Below, in pieces: positions 33,401 through 42,920 of a stretch of 64,000 bases of DNA. A program made the position numbers and the translations under genes. Numbering within the stretch: the first letter of the stretch is position 1; every line of letters begins with the position of its first letter. This stretch comes from Diphasiastrum complanatum (Eukaryota > Streptophyta > Lycopodiopsida > Lycopodiales > Lycopodiaceae). The notes beneath the pieces were generated by a model that ran no database searches, had not been told where the DNA came from, and saw only the letters and a program-made list of their open reading frames with translations. The stretch covers positions 36,492,991 through 36,556,990 of the forward strand of contig CM055109.1 in the NCBI GenBank assembly GCA_029204225.1. The letters run 5' to 3'.

Positions 33401-35588
33401 CCACAGAAGAGTCATACCTATGAAACAAGTGAAAGTTGCGGATGCCATAGGATCAGCTGTACTGCAAACATCAAGTTACAGATCATTTAGCTGCAGAAGC
33501 ACATGTGAACTTAAGACAGTAGAAAGCGCAGCTGGTTTCAAGGCAAAGTATATGTATGACAGAGGCGACACAAAAAGGTGGACATTGAAAAGATGGAGAT
33601 TTGATTTCGGTAAAGACTATAATATGGTTGTTGGACAAGTAATTTTTAAAGGTTACTCTGGCTGGCAACCACACCTGCAGGCTAACTATGATAGAATACT
33701 TAGGATGTTGGAAATAGAAACGCATGAAAGAATAAAAGTACAAGCATGACATGTGCCTGATTGTGTGGTAGATCAAGAGAATGAAAGGGATGTGTATAGT
33801 GCTGCTTTTAAGAAACAAAACCTGTTTCAAAATGTGAGAAAGATGTCGATGAATGATTTGATGGGTTGTCAATGAAGCTGATTTTTGTGAGAGTACGTCT
33901 AATGATAACACATCTATTAGCATCTTACAAGATGACACAAAATACACTAGTTAGAAGGTGATTATTGATATGTGTGAAAACTTCAAGAAGAATTTGGTTG
34001 AACCCTACAGCTTTCCTGAATATTTGTAAAATACAAACTATAGATGGTGTGTGTGATGAAAGTAAAAGAATGTCAGCATGTTTGGCCAAGAAGCCATGCT
34101 TATGCTGTGTAAGAAAGAGAATGTTCGCAAGCCTAGGCTTATTCCATTCAACTTTCCGAAGTGGCTTGTTCTATTAAACTGTCATTCAAATTGGAAAATC
34201 AAAGGCACACCCAAAGATGCACGTTCTGTTCCGGGAATTCCCGGATCGCAAATTTATTTATTTATTAAGTTGCCAATAATCATTATGCAGTCCTGTTGCT
34301 TGGTTTCAGATGGCTGCATTCATCAAAAATTTGGACGTCACAGATCTGCAAATATTTGCTTTTGCATTCACAGATCTGCATTCACAGGCTACATTCATCA
34401 GAAATCTGGACATCAGCAGATCTGCAAACCATTTGCATAAGAAAGACAAAATCAGATATTCATTTCAATAGCAAAAGCAGCGGATCTGGACATCAGAAAA
34501 AAATTGCACAACTTTTTGCGATCCGGGACCACGTTTCTGGTCCTGGATTGCTGGCAATCCGGATCGTTTTTGCAGTGGATTGCGAACAGCTGCAACTCTG
34601 GGCACACCACATCAAAGTAAACACAAGGAATTTTTTCTAGGTTTGGGCATCTACCAGACTATCAATGGACATCCATACTTGGACTGTCCTAACGTTGGAC
34701 CATCCGCACCAGTTTAATCTATTAAGTGTGGAACCTAAGGACAACCACACAAGAATACTATAGCCTATGACTCGGGCTCAGAAGCACAATGTGCCAAATC
34801 CACCAACAGAATCTCTCCAGAGAGCTATTAGAGGATCATTCAGTTCAATTTGTATGGGATATGTCTTTGGTGCTTTTTGCTTTGCTGTTACATTTACATG
34901 GTTCTTCTGGTCTATCCAATTGGCATGGTATCCATTCGCATAGCACAGCATTGTGGACAATGTTATATCAATAGTGGAATATTATGGACATGTAATTAGG
35001 GCATATATTGATTGACTGCTCCATGAAGTGGCGGCTCCTGCGCAAAGCTTCGATTTAATTAAAGGATTGTTATAAATGCATTGGAGTTCCATTTTTAGGA
35101 CCAGAACATAATTGATCACCTTAGATATAAAATCGCTAGTTGTCTTCTTGTACCCATTTAGCACACTTGGGTCAAAATATATGGTTCCTCGTTGGTTTGT
35201 GCTTGGTTAGTACTCGGACTTCAGAAGTAATCTAATGGTTAATTGCATTTAATCCACCGGATTGTCCTATGACATCTGTGATATTACTATCTGTCCTTTT
35301 GTAAACTATAAGTCAGTGAACCTCGTCAAGTTTGACAGCAAAACAGTATTGTTGACAGGTATTGGAGATGTGACAGCTACATTTCAGGCTGCTATTGCCC
35401 AGGAGGTGGTGCTAGTTAAGGACAGCGAGGGAAAAGACATGAGACATGGGTTGCTGGGGGAGGCATCCATTGAAGAACAAGCATCGACCATAAGTGGTAG
35501 CTTAGAAAGTGACGGAAGTGCAGCTATTGAGAAGATGCAGGATGCTCTTCATCGTCTCCTTTATGTTGTGATTTATACTTCTCTTTGA
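18277..35588 (+). CDS. FAM114/DUF7798-like gene, five 3' exons
   Basis: Five exons (18277-18489, 18692-18945, 19100-19190, 19396-19609, 35359-35588) join in frame to 333 codons plus TGA, all with GT...AG introns and no internal stop. The product reads GGKVLTARGIEMLEYVGRET, MDIIISETGI, then RCFYIYGGPEHLEELEALSS, KAAELAMGFTATIGGLAMTE, HRLSELCALCIAHFVTLGNS, EWPDDCVGKAINIRTKARAM and FLTGIGDVTATFQAAIAQE. From memory this is the plant DUF7798 family, whose start resembles the animal FAM114/NOXP20 proteins; its biochemical role is not established to my knowledge. No membrane segment is seen. The N-terminal exons are missing: they lie left of the retrotransposons, or are lost. The last intron is 15,749 bp and holds a complete hAT element in the same orientation. 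The protein could be intact if the intron splices. Confidence 0.85.
18692..18945 (+). CDS. Exon b of the FAM114-like gene
   Basis: The acceptor is ...tcaagcag and the donor gtatgc. It begins ELEALSSHHALLCNRARAK and ends in the first two bases of the Gly codon after ELAM. It is predicted helical and rich in charged residues. Confidence 0.88.
19100..19190 (+). CDS. Exon c of the FAM114-like gene
   Basis: The acceptor is ...gtttgcag and the donor gtaagc. It completes Gly and reads FTATIGGLAMTEVVQKTCDR to EGIH. Confidence 0.88.
19396..19609 (+). CDS. Exon d of the FAM114-like gene
   Basis: The acceptor is ...tctgtgcag and the donor gtgata. It reads RLSELCALCIAHFVTLGNSL to AVVDSFLT and ends one base into a Gly codon that is completed 15.7 kb downstream. 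Confidence 0.88.
20220..20600 (+). repeat. Dispersed repeat, copy 1
   Basis: It shares a chain of words with 23600-24010 in the same order and strand: gagagcagaatgcaaatat, then tccacaag, then aaccatcaaag...ggctctcaggcctat, then ccaatatgac-type and gcccagggccctga-type stretches. It is strongly diverged. It may be an old duplication in the intron or a TE. Confidence 0.6.
20849..20884 (+). other. G-quadruplex-type run in intron
   Basis: The + strand (also the RNA sense strand) holds successive runs of 8, 3, 6, 5, 3 and 3 G separated by 1-3 bases. This meets the usual pattern for a four-stranded G structure. Formation is not shown. Confidence 0.7.
22721..22848 (+). repeat. 63-bp tandem pair
   Basis: Units begin aagttggaa at 22721 and 22784 and share aagaaagtgaactt and tgcagtagaag. 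They are diverged. Confidence 0.7.
23219..23641 (+). repeat. 205-bp tandem duplication
   Basis: Two units start with atggaaatccracaattgta at 23219 and 23424 and end near accaagg. They share ttttattgccaaaatggtca and agctacaagcacatcacata. The second unit has a 13-base insertion (aatagctcttc region). A partial third copy of the unit start lies at 23169. Confidence 0.9.
23600..24010 (+). repeat. Dispersed repeat, copy 2
   Basis: Partner of 20220-20600; it overlaps the end of the 205-bp tandem pair. Confidence 0.6.
24354..24361. repeat. Target duplication, left of hAT
   Basis: gtttgacc; its partner at 30903 has one T-to-C difference. Confidence 0.8.
24362..24448 (+). repeat. hAT 5' terminal and subterminal repeats
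   Basis: catag at the tip is followed by several overlapping direct and inverted copies of ggtaccgcggatcc. Such clusters are the usual binding places of hAT transposases. The words are palindromic and can fold. Confidence 0.8.
24769..27354 (+). pseudogene. hAT transposase (BED, DUF659, hATC), exons 1-3
   Basis: The transposase would cut and join the element ends in the nucleus. ATG 24769 gives MVHSNLADLWDEVDIVKRVP, a BED-type finger RCQYC...RLKGHLLG with a later Cys-Cys after a frameshift near 24950. A Pro-rich stretch follows (25100-25620). The core reads LNLPFAITDSEPFRRAF, MSDGWTDVRRRPIQ, VVTDNATNC, TPCAAHDIDLL and WVRAIVREALF (DUF659). Exon 1 ends at a donor at 26655. Exon 2 reads ETRWNYFHRSIHS and the dimerisation domain start WWTMFGSTYPSIQRLALRVL, with a donor at 27115. 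Exon 3 (27194-27354) has CERNWSTWHSFTR and, after a 1-base shift, NRLSVSQLERLV. Shifts occur at G runs (26015) and stops at 25362, so it is inactive as read. Confidence 0.85.
27457..29069 (+). pseudogene. C-terminal exon with AT-hooks, hAT element
   Basis: The acceptor is cttgcag at 27456 and follows the donor at 27355, so this is likely the last transposase exon. It starts TKIYDLERQVDLP, then has acidic and Ser/Pro stretches (EADEPVSKDDQDEDEPIRVV; DDPEDGAHDESQSPEHLYSD), a Pro/Ala repeat of APTxPAPPLA type (28390-28500), and two AT-hook-like motifs KRPGRPKGAPNKKGR and EKRGRPRRAP (about 28754-28845). It ends with DRHRYQLRESARG and stops at 29067. Frame changes occur near 27590, at a G run at 27820 and near 28650. 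AT-hooks bind the minor groove of AT-rich DNA. Most hAT transposases end soon after the hATC domain, so a 530-codon tail is unusual. Confidence 0.65.
29070..29568. other. Spacer between the two hAT genes
   Basis: This is 500 bp of AT-rich sequence between converging genes with short unrelated frames. It likely holds both 3' ends. Confidence 0.6.
29569..29913 (-). CDS. Small charged ORF inside the hAT element
   Basis: An intact 114-codon frame faces the transposase gene. It reads MAEGEARRKLEEEVQRHNER, then KQEADIAEMLRQNRDRHPAL, a Pro/Ala/Val hinge, LDLDEQIGMNFTRRQLIMV and RERAARRRADQEAARANREA before EDP and TAG. Both ends are predicted coiled coil, with a possible helix around FTRRQL. I do not recognise the family. 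Its lack of stops in an element whose transposase is shifted, and its position between the transposase end and the 3' repeats, suggest a second element gene or the last exon of one. It may also be a chance frame in GC-rich DNA. Confidence 0.45.
   Translation of the reverse strand: MAEGEARRKLEEEVQRHNERHRKQEADIAEMLRQNRDRHPALQIPSPAVAPAPAVELDLDEQIGMNFTRRQLIMVRERAARRRADQEAARANREAERERHNNAPDEGKESVEDP
29940..30104 (-). repeat. Short repeats cctctcac(a/t)
   Basis: An irregular array of cctctcacag and ctggctct words occurs upstream of the small ORF start. Frames through it are repeat by-products. Confidence 0.8.
30161..30666 (+). repeat. 84-bp minisatellite, six units
   Basis: Units begin catgtg at 30161, 30245, 30330, 30414, 30498 and 30582 (period 84 or 85). 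Each holds cacatgctgcactccgatt and ctgctcctccacagtgcc. Since 84 is a multiple of 3, long frames run through it on both strands; these are not taken as genes. Confidence 0.95.
30801..30902 (+). repeat. hAT 3' subterminal repeats and tip
   Basis: A hairpin ggtgccgcc...ggcggcacc at 30804-30839 is followed by several ggtaccgcgg and taccattat words and the tip ctatg. The arrangement mirrors the 5' end but is not a perfect copy. Confidence 0.8.
30903..30910. repeat. Target duplication, right of hAT
   Basis: gtctgacc. Confidence 0.8.
30911..35358 (+). other. Last intron, part after the hAT element
   Basis: This is 4.4 kb of AT-rich sequence. Short repeats of cagatctgca occur at 34320-34430. A tggtatcaga word at 32333 resembles a primer site but no LTR is visible. 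One frame at 33420-33749 is listed separately. It ends at the acceptor ttgacag, which has a weak pyrimidine tract. Confidence 0.65.
33420..33749 (+). other. Open frame of unknown nature in intron
   Basis: This is 109 codons, rich in Lys/Arg and Trp toward the end (KRWTLKRWRFDFGKDYN, GYSGWQPHLQANYDRILRML). I recognise no family. Sequence nearby (about 33118-34200) has further broken frames, so it may be a decayed transposon protein. A functional gene is unlikely. Confidence 0.25.
35359..35588 (+). CDS. Exon e, last exon of the FAM114-like gene
   Basis: The acceptor is ...attgttgacag. The first two bases complete Gly, giving GIGDVTATFQAAIAQE, then VLVKDSEGKDMRHGLL and MQDALHRLLYVVIYTSL before TGA at 35586. 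The phase fits exon d exactly, and the GISDV-like start is what the family shows after the FLTG/FITG motif. This is the main evidence that the exons belong together. Confidence 0.82.
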
Positions 35589-38500
35589 GCGTTAGCTGCC
35601 AATCATTTTACAAGCCAGGGAGGGATTCATGAATACGAGGTGGCTTTAACCTATTCCAGATACCTGTTTGACTCTAAGCGAAGCATATGAATCTCATTTT
35701 TGATATGTAGACATTTCGTACGGTCTTTATAGTGAGGGTTGTACAGAAAGGTGGATTATTTGTATAGATAGGTGACCTTAGTGGTTGATAAATCTACAGG
35801 ACCAAAGAAGATATCCATTTTGTGTATATTCATTTGCATTTGTCATTGAATTTGTGTTGTGATCCAGCTGAGCGTGTACCTAATTCAGAAGTGTCCCGTT
35901 TCTCATTTTTCTGTCAATGATGAAATATGTGCTTATGGGACTCCTTTGTGATGAGCTGCTGGATATCACTATGCTTGTCTAATACTCAATAAGTCACTGC
36001 AGCTTTACTTGTTTCTAGATCATACTAGTTAAAAATATAGGGGGTTATGACCACAGAAATTTGCAAGTTGCAAGGACAAGGTACCATCCAGATAGTATGG
36101 TTTTTTCCACTAAGAGCAAGTGTATGCAGATGCTATTCTAGTGTAAAAGAACGAATAGCACTCAGCAATTTGTTTCCCTCTGGTGACAGCTTGAAGAAGT
36201 TAACTATTGTAAAAGTCTTGGTGATTGCTATGTTGTAGTAGAGTGCTCTCTAATCTGGAAGCACTCTTCAACTTTTTATGTTAACCATTAAAAAAAATCC
36301 TATTTGAGATGTCTGATTTAGTAAGTTATGTAGACTTTCCTTTTAGATACAAGTGCTGTTCTTTTTGGACTTCGATAGCTTAAAATATGTATGACTGGTC
36401 CTTGCTAATGATTTAAAGTTCTCATTTTGTTTCACCATTTCATTTGGTTTTGCTGTGAGCTAGACTGGACGCTGCTCTTTTTGGGCCATAATTTTCCTTT
36501 ATCTTTCAAGAAATTCACAACCCTCAGTATTTAAATACTAAACCATTTTGTGTTGTTTAGTCTAATATCTGTGCATTTTTTGTAAGTGCAACATTTTCAT
36601 AACCCAAATGCATCAAATTTTAAGGCATCTTCAATGTTAGGCCCCAATCTTAAGCCTAATACATGGGGTCTCAGTTACGTGAGGGCCAGTCAACTCTAAG
36701 CAACGATGATGGTCGGTAACCACAAACAGGCATCTAGCCAAGTGGTGACTCAATGAACATGTCTGACAAGCTGAAAGGGATATGTTTACGCACCATCAAT
36801 GGCATGCCAATGATGGTGCAGACACTATCCAAGGGTAGTGGTGGGTGCACCACCACCTCCCCCTTTGGTCCCCCATTTCTCCTTGCCCTTCCATCATCGG
36901 ATGGAAGGGCTCCAGCACTGCCACAACAATGACAGTGTGGATTACGTTGCTCCGTGTGAGGAGTGCCGGAAATCGATATGATTTGGATTAGAACTGACAC
37001 CGTATCGAATTGAACGGAGCTGTGGATCGGTAGTGCGTCAGTGTAGCAGCAAGAATCAAGATGCATCAATCAGTATGCTAATGCGCCAAAAACGAATAAG
37101 CGTGTGGACAAAATTGCACTCTTGAATTAATCAAAATTGATATGAAAAGATCAGAGTTGAGGGTCGAAATATGGATAGGGTCGTATTCGGTTGAGGGTCG
37201 AAATTCGATCCATCGACCCAGGTCAAAGATCGAAATAGATTTCGATTCCAAAATGGATTTTGATCTTTTGAGTATAACTTCGATTTTTATGGATTTTTCT
37301 GCTAAGTATATACAGAATTCAGGATGCTCATTACTGAATGGATTTAGACCTGAGCATTAAAATCCAACATGGAGGGAAGCAGCTAGCAAGCTGGCGAGGG
37401 GTGGTCAAGAACATGGGTGATTATTATAAGTCATTGAACGATATTGGATGGGTTAGAGACATGAAGAGATGCTTAGGGCTTGATAAACCTAATGACAATT
37501 GGTTGATCCAAGTACAGAACTGCAGGTAAGAGGACTCAAATGGTGGTCTAAGATAGGGAGGGCTTCATTCTCGCCATTTATTGGTTTGGTGTAAGGAGAT
37601 TGTGGAGACATGCTTTGAACATTTGTTATCAGAGCCTACTGTTCTTGTTTGCCTCTAAATTGATCTTGGATTTACAAGAAGTCGTATGAAATCAACCAAG
37701 GAAGATACATAGGAAGTATAATCAAGATTGGCAATCAATATTGCTATCTAATTTTGGTTGCAAGAGGAAATTTGTAGCTCATGATGCTATAGCTTAGCGA
37801 GTAAGGCTATGGAGTTCATTTTGCAAGATCTAGTGATTGTTTTCCGTGTTCGCAAGGACGTGAAAATGCTTCAAATAAGCATTGACTTTTGGAACAAGTA
37901 TGTGCTTTTGAAGGCCATTTTTTGAAAAATTCTTGTTAAAGAGTTAATAAGATCATGTGGAGCATTCTTTGGCTCTAAATTCCAGTTTCTTCAAACTCTT
38001 GCTGCTGTGGAAGGAAATTGTGCAATAACCAGTGAGAAGATAGCGGGAGTTGTGGGAGCCATTTATGTTGGCTAGGTGGCCGAGATGACTTGATGAAAAG
38101 CAAAAGAGAATAGTCTGGAAGTCTCATCATAAAAAAATTGTGCTAACAGATCCAAGTTTCGCGATTTGGTCATCACCAACCCTCACTCGAAGGGGAAGGA
38201 AGCTTTACCTAATTTTTCCACCCACTACTAAAACATTGTTTGTCACTTCTTCATCCCTTTTGCTCGATGGTAGGTTACAACTTCGTTATGTTGTTTAACA
38301 TTTAAATTTCCAATAAGTTGTGTAAGTTAATATAAACACACATATTAATAATATGTAAAAGAGAACCTTGTCAAATTTACCTAAACCAATGGACAAATGA
38401 ACCATCGTTTGGAAGTTATAGACCAAGTCATTCATAATTCATAACTTTTATCATTGAAGTATGGTGGAAAAAAAAGCTCGATGTCTTGCGGGCCCAATGG

Positions 38501-38863
38501 TGGGGGTTAAAAAATGGTTTGTAGTTAGTAAAATTTCCTAGTTAATTGCTTTTCAAATTCATCCACATCCACATCCACATCATCATTGCACCATAAATTT
38601 GAAAAATTACAATCACTTTTTCTAGGGTACAGGTAGAGTGAGTATTTAAATGTCTTCAATGAAATATCAAATACACGCCAAGGATATATTCACCTAACTA
38701 CTTGTAGGGAAAAAGAAAAACCCTATAGTCTAAATATTTGCACACTATTAAAACACTCACATCTTATAAATACTCCTATAACTACATTTACTCATTTACG
38801 TTTTTCATATTCACCATCATATTCACCCCAATCATAGAGAGAGTGTGTTGGATAGTACATACC
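35589..38863 (+). other. 3' flank of the FAM114-like gene, no gene seen
   Basis: The 3' UTR probably covers the first few hundred bases; no single clear polyadenylation site can be chosen. Beyond it, frames are short. Lines 37140-37230 repeat the word gggtcgaaat, and 37370-38130 holds a run of broken frames (LASWRGVVKNMGDYYKSL) that may be an old transposon. Nothing can be named. Confidence 0.5.
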
Positions 38864-38970
38864 GACATAAGTCGTCACAACAGATACCCCAAAAGTATCA
38901 TAACTGTGTAAAGCAAGTGCTAAGCAAATACTACAATAAAACAAAAAAAGAATAGTCATAGCTAGCCGAA
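38864..38970 (-). other. Leader-like fragment at the 3' end of E
   Basis: The first 20 bases (38864-38883, beginning gacataagtcgtc) are identical to 7977-7996 of B, which spans the gag start codon. Here it lies next to the pol end where the LTR should be, so E is rearranged. Confidence 0.55.
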
Positions 38971-39690
38971 TCATGAAGTAGAGAGAACATCTACACTGAC
39001 ATCTGTAGTAGAGGAAAGAACTAAAGCCATGAGGGCTCGAGCCTGATCTGCCAATAATGGTGTGTGATAAAAGACATCAATCTGGCTTTGTAGAAAATGT
39101 GAGATCTCGAGGAGCATCATCCTCAATGGCAGTTCATAAAAGGCTAACATGAAATATATCACAGACTCGTGTAGAATCAGGCAATTGTAACCGGTATGTA
39201 ACAGGGCTGAGGTGATCCAAGATACAATAAGGCCCATAATAGCGTGGTGCAAGCTTCTTAGTAGAAGCGTGACCCTGAACAAAGTGATGATGTGCAAATT
39301 GTAACTAGAGGTAAACCATATCACCAACCTAAAACTCAACATGACGGTGATGACGATCAACAGAAGTCTGATAGCGCTGCTGAACATGCTGTAAATGAGT
39401 AGTAGCCCTAGCAATAAGCTCGCGAGCACCAGATAAAAAAGAGGCAATGGTAACAAGTGTATCGTCAAGAGGAAGAGGCACTCATGGCAAAAGTGGAGCA
39501 TACCCATGAGCCAATAAGAAAGGTGAAATTTCAGTGTTGGTACTAACATAGCTATACTCTGCCAAACATAAATGCTGATTCCAATCCTTCTCTGAAGGAG
39601 AAACAAAATGTCGAAGATAATCCTCAAGGATCCGATTAAGGACCTCAGTATGCCCATCAGCAGTAGAATGATAAGCAATACCCATCAGAA
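38971..39690 (-). pseudogene. Integrase C-half and tail of element E
   Basis: It reads MGIAYHSTADGHTEVLNRIL (catalytic Glu region) and EDYLRHFVSPSEKDWNQHLC, then in another frame ILDHLSPVTYRLQL-like and finally IDVFYHTPLLADQARALMAL, the end of the chromodomain. The chromodomain core is deleted. There are two or more frameshifts. Confidence 0.8.
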
Positions 39691-40488
39691 GTTGAGGAAG
39701 AGGACCCATGGATGGAACAGGAGGAGTAGCAACTGATGTACTCTGAATGATAAGAAGAACTGCACCCTGAGCCTTTGGCAGGCTACGCATAAACTGCTTC
39801 CCGGTAACTGATAGTCACTCTGGGAATCAATACCAGAAAGTAAATGATGCCGACCAGCATGTGTAAAAGACAGTGTCTGCTGAGAAAGATCCACAACAAT
39901 AGTACCAAGTGAAGAAAACCAATCTGCACCAAGAATAATGTCATAGCGCTCCAGAGGAATAATATAGAAATCTGCCTGTCCAAAAAAGTCACCAATGTTA
40001 TAGTCCAAGCCCTAAAACATCTGAGAGCTGATAAAAGAATGTGAGCTAGCAACCTCGACACTGAGAGACTGTGTAGAAAAAATAAGTGTAGCACGAATCC
40101 GGGTGGAAATGTAACTGTTAATAAATGAATGTGTACTGCCAATATCCACCAAAACAATATACTCTCGTCCCAAAATGCGGACACATAACCGAATAGAAGA
40201 ACGAGGACCAAGACGCCCACCAGCCCAAGTAGCATAAGCAAGCTGTGCATGGCAAGCGGCGGTAGTAGGATCATCAGGAAGCAGGTTAGTCGGCTCATTA
40301 ACAGAATGTGGGTCAGGAGTTTCAAGAATCTGGATATAAACATCAGAATCATCAGGAGTAAGAGCCTTATGGTAAAAAACAGCGGTATGAGGACCAGGAG
40401 GAACGGTAGTAGAAGAAGCCAAAGTAGGAGAAGCAGTGGAATGAGAGCGAGAAAAACGAGAAGAAGTGAATAACTCTGGATACTTATG
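39691..40488 (-). pseudogene. Gag linker and protease of element E
   Basis: After the amber codon the frame is open through SRFSRSHSTASPTLASSTTV to the protease. The active site reads LVDIGSTHSF, with Ile for the usual Thr or Ser after Asp. A TAG follows SSQMF, where B has CAG. YDIILGADWFSSLG is intact. The zinc knuckle of B has no counterpart. The frame joins integrase at about 39690. Confidence 0.8.
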
Positions 40489-40860
40489 CTACAAGGTAGT
40501 AGCCAAGGAGATAGCATCTGAGAGAGTAGGAGGCCGAAAAGATGAGATATCATATCGTAAGGAGTCTCTAAGACCGGCAATAAAACGTGAAATAAGCTCT
40601 ATAGGATGAAAATCAGTAAAAAGGTAGGAAAGCTCAATAAATTGATCAATATAAGCAGTCAAATCACTAGTATGGCGAAGGCTACGAAACAGATCACGTT
40701 GGCGAACCAACCACTGTGGGTCAATCATAGCCATACGAAGATCATGACAAAAAGTAGGGTATATGTAACCCCTCACGAGTTGGCTCAGAGCGATAGACAC
40801 GCCACCAAGTCTGAGCTCGACCATCCAAAATCACAAAAAAATGGCACGGAAACAGCCAAT
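40489..40860 (-). pseudogene. Gag fragment of element E
   Basis: It contains RAQTWWRVYRSEPTRE, MIDPQWLVRQRDLFRSL and LISRFIAGLRDSLRYDISSF, matching the C-terminal two thirds of gag B. It ends at TAG 40489-40491 in the same codon as in B. The N-terminal part is missing. Confidence 0.8.
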
Positions 40861-42133
40861 CAAGATGGATAAATAATCAGAAAACAAGGGGCTGAGAAAG
40901 TAGAATAATGGACATCAAATGTGCAAGGCCAATAAGTAGAAGGGTTCTAACAAATTGGAAAAAGAAAGGAGGAGGGTGTGCGGCAGCAAAATGACAAATA
41001 TGAGAGGAAAATAGAGGGCTGAAAAAAGAGCAGTATGTGAACAAAAAGAGAGCAAGTAGGTGCAAAAAGGAAGTGCAAATGGGCGTAAGCAATACTTGGG
41101 TGGGTGCTGATCAATAGTGCCAACAAAGAGAGGTAAAAGTTGAAGATATGACATAATAGATGCGCCAACCAGCCACCAATCCGAATACTCAACTCGCGCC
41201 AAATAAGCTAAAAAAGTCCTGAAAGAGGGCGTTGGACAATCGACAAATAATCAACAAAATGAGTAGCAAGTCGATGGAGAAATCCGTCGAGAATGGTGAG
41301 ATAATAGGGCGCTGGGCAACAACTACCAAGATCCACAATATGCTGAAAAATAGGGTGGAAAGGGTGCTGAAGTAAAGCGCCGATCTGCCTCCAATCAATA
41401 GCCGAAACGGACAACAAGTCGGTGAAGAGAACCGCTGAGAATGAGGCTGTCGTAGGGCGCTAGGCAGTAGCTACCAAATCTGAAAAATGATGAGTAAAAT
41501 AGCTGAAAATAATGGTGATGTAGGGCACTGGACAGCCTCCAATCAAGATAAAAAATTGTCAGCAAATCGATGATGAAAAGTGTCGAAAACGATGAGGTAG
41601 TAGGGCGCTGGCGGCAACTACCAAATCTGCAAAAACAATGAAAAGCTGCCAAAAAAAATCGACGAAAGTGATGGGTTAGCAGGGCGTTGGACAACCTTCA
41701 CCAATGCTACAAAAAATGATGAAGAAATCGTTGAAAGTGATGGGTAGTAGGGTGCTCGACAACCACCACCAAATCTGCAAAAAAACCGATGGAGAAAATT
41801 GTTGAAAATGATGGGTAGTAGGGCGCTGGACAACCACCACCAATGTGCAAAAAATGACGGAGAAAATTGATGAAAGTGATGGGTAATAGGGTGCTGGACA
41901 GCCTGCCAACAAGCTGGACTTAGGTGCCAGAAATAATGTGCCAATTTTTTTTTCTGGCCGCCAAATTTAGCGGAAGTACTTCCGCTAAAGCTCCGCCAAG
42001 GAAAATGCTCCGATGAGAGTTGGTTGTCCTCCAAATTGTGCTGAATGTTGCTGAAGCAAAGAGATGAAAGCCCTCAACAAGGAAAATGGGCACTCAATCA
42101 GAAAATCAGATCTGAAATTCAGCAATCAGGAAA
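40861..42133 (-). other. Leader of element E with diverged repeats
   Basis: Noncoding. Between about 41240 and 41930 there are about eight diverged units of 68-85 bp, each with gatgggtagtagggcgctgg followed by caaccaccaccaa; the clearest starts are 41670, 41739, 41810 and 41878. The gggcgct word also occurs in the leader of B. Confidence 0.75.
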
Positions 42134-42148
42134 GTGCTCTGATACCAA
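42134..42148 (-). other. Primer-binding site, element E
   Basis: The minus strand reads ttggtatcagagcac, identical to that of B, one base from the LTR. Confidence 0.85.
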
Positions 42149-42149
42149 G

Positions 42150-42522
42150 TTACAAGCTAAGATTCACTAGCTATGCTAGAAAGCAGGACTTAAGCTAGAA
42201 AGCGGGAAGAGAGAATGCTTAAGGAGGCTAAAGAGGAGCAATCATCATCAACTGAATAAAGGAATACAATGCTGCCCTATATATACCCTCTCCCTGAATC
42301 AAATAGAGAATTCAAAAAAAGGGAGGGAATAGGATTTGGAGGGAAAATAGTGCGCCCTCCCAATAGGAGGACCCTCACTCCAAATCAACGTGACCAAGTC
42401 CTAAAAATATGACCAAATAGGGCCCAAGGCCAGTATATGAATAAAAAGGGCCCTTAGGCCTGCTTACGCATAATAACGAATAAAAGAATGGACGCGGCGA
42501 ATGTAATGAGCCAAGTCCATAA
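42150..42522 (-). repeat. 5' LTR of element E
   Basis: The right end (gaatgtaatgagccaagtcc) matches the end of LTR B, and the middle shares gaaagcagg and gcgccctcc. The length is 373 bp. The left end ttacaagc departs from ttatgaac of B. Confidence 0.8.
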
Positions 42523-42793
42523 CTTCCTCCCAAAATTCGAATTTCAAACAATAAGGGAGGTGAAGATTGGCCAATAGGATTTAAGGCCAGAGCCCTAAAA
42601 TCCACTATATATAGTGGTGGTTTCGACTTATTTTGTACATATTCACTTCATATCAATACAAGCAGGTCGAGCCTCTTATGGAATGGATATTGAATGTTCT
42701 TGCTCTTCTTCCCCTCTCTATATCTCATGTTTTTTTTGGATTTGTTGATTGTTGGATTTGATGCTTGTTGAAGTTTATTTTTATTATACTGTT

Positions 42794-42920
<127 letters not shown>

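Larger units (their letters stand above)
38864..42522 (-). mobile_element. Deleted chromovirus E, relative of B
   Basis: On the minus strand it has a 373-bp 5' LTR (42522-42150), primer site, leader with 70-bp repeats, gag end, protease, then a direct join into the second half of integrase and the chromodomain tail. All of RT, RNase H and the integrase zinc region are missing, and no 3' LTR follows. In its place lies a 107-bp piece resembling the gag-start/leader junction of B. Proteins are clearly related to those of B but diverged. Confidence 0.85.

Noticed and set aside
36734-37069. 111-codon minus-strand frame
   Set aside because: No motif and atypical composition for a plant protein; neighbouring sequence has no exon signals.
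39783-40580. 265-codon Leu-rich frame
   Set aside because: Overlaps the protease and gag linker of E in a different phase; a shadow.
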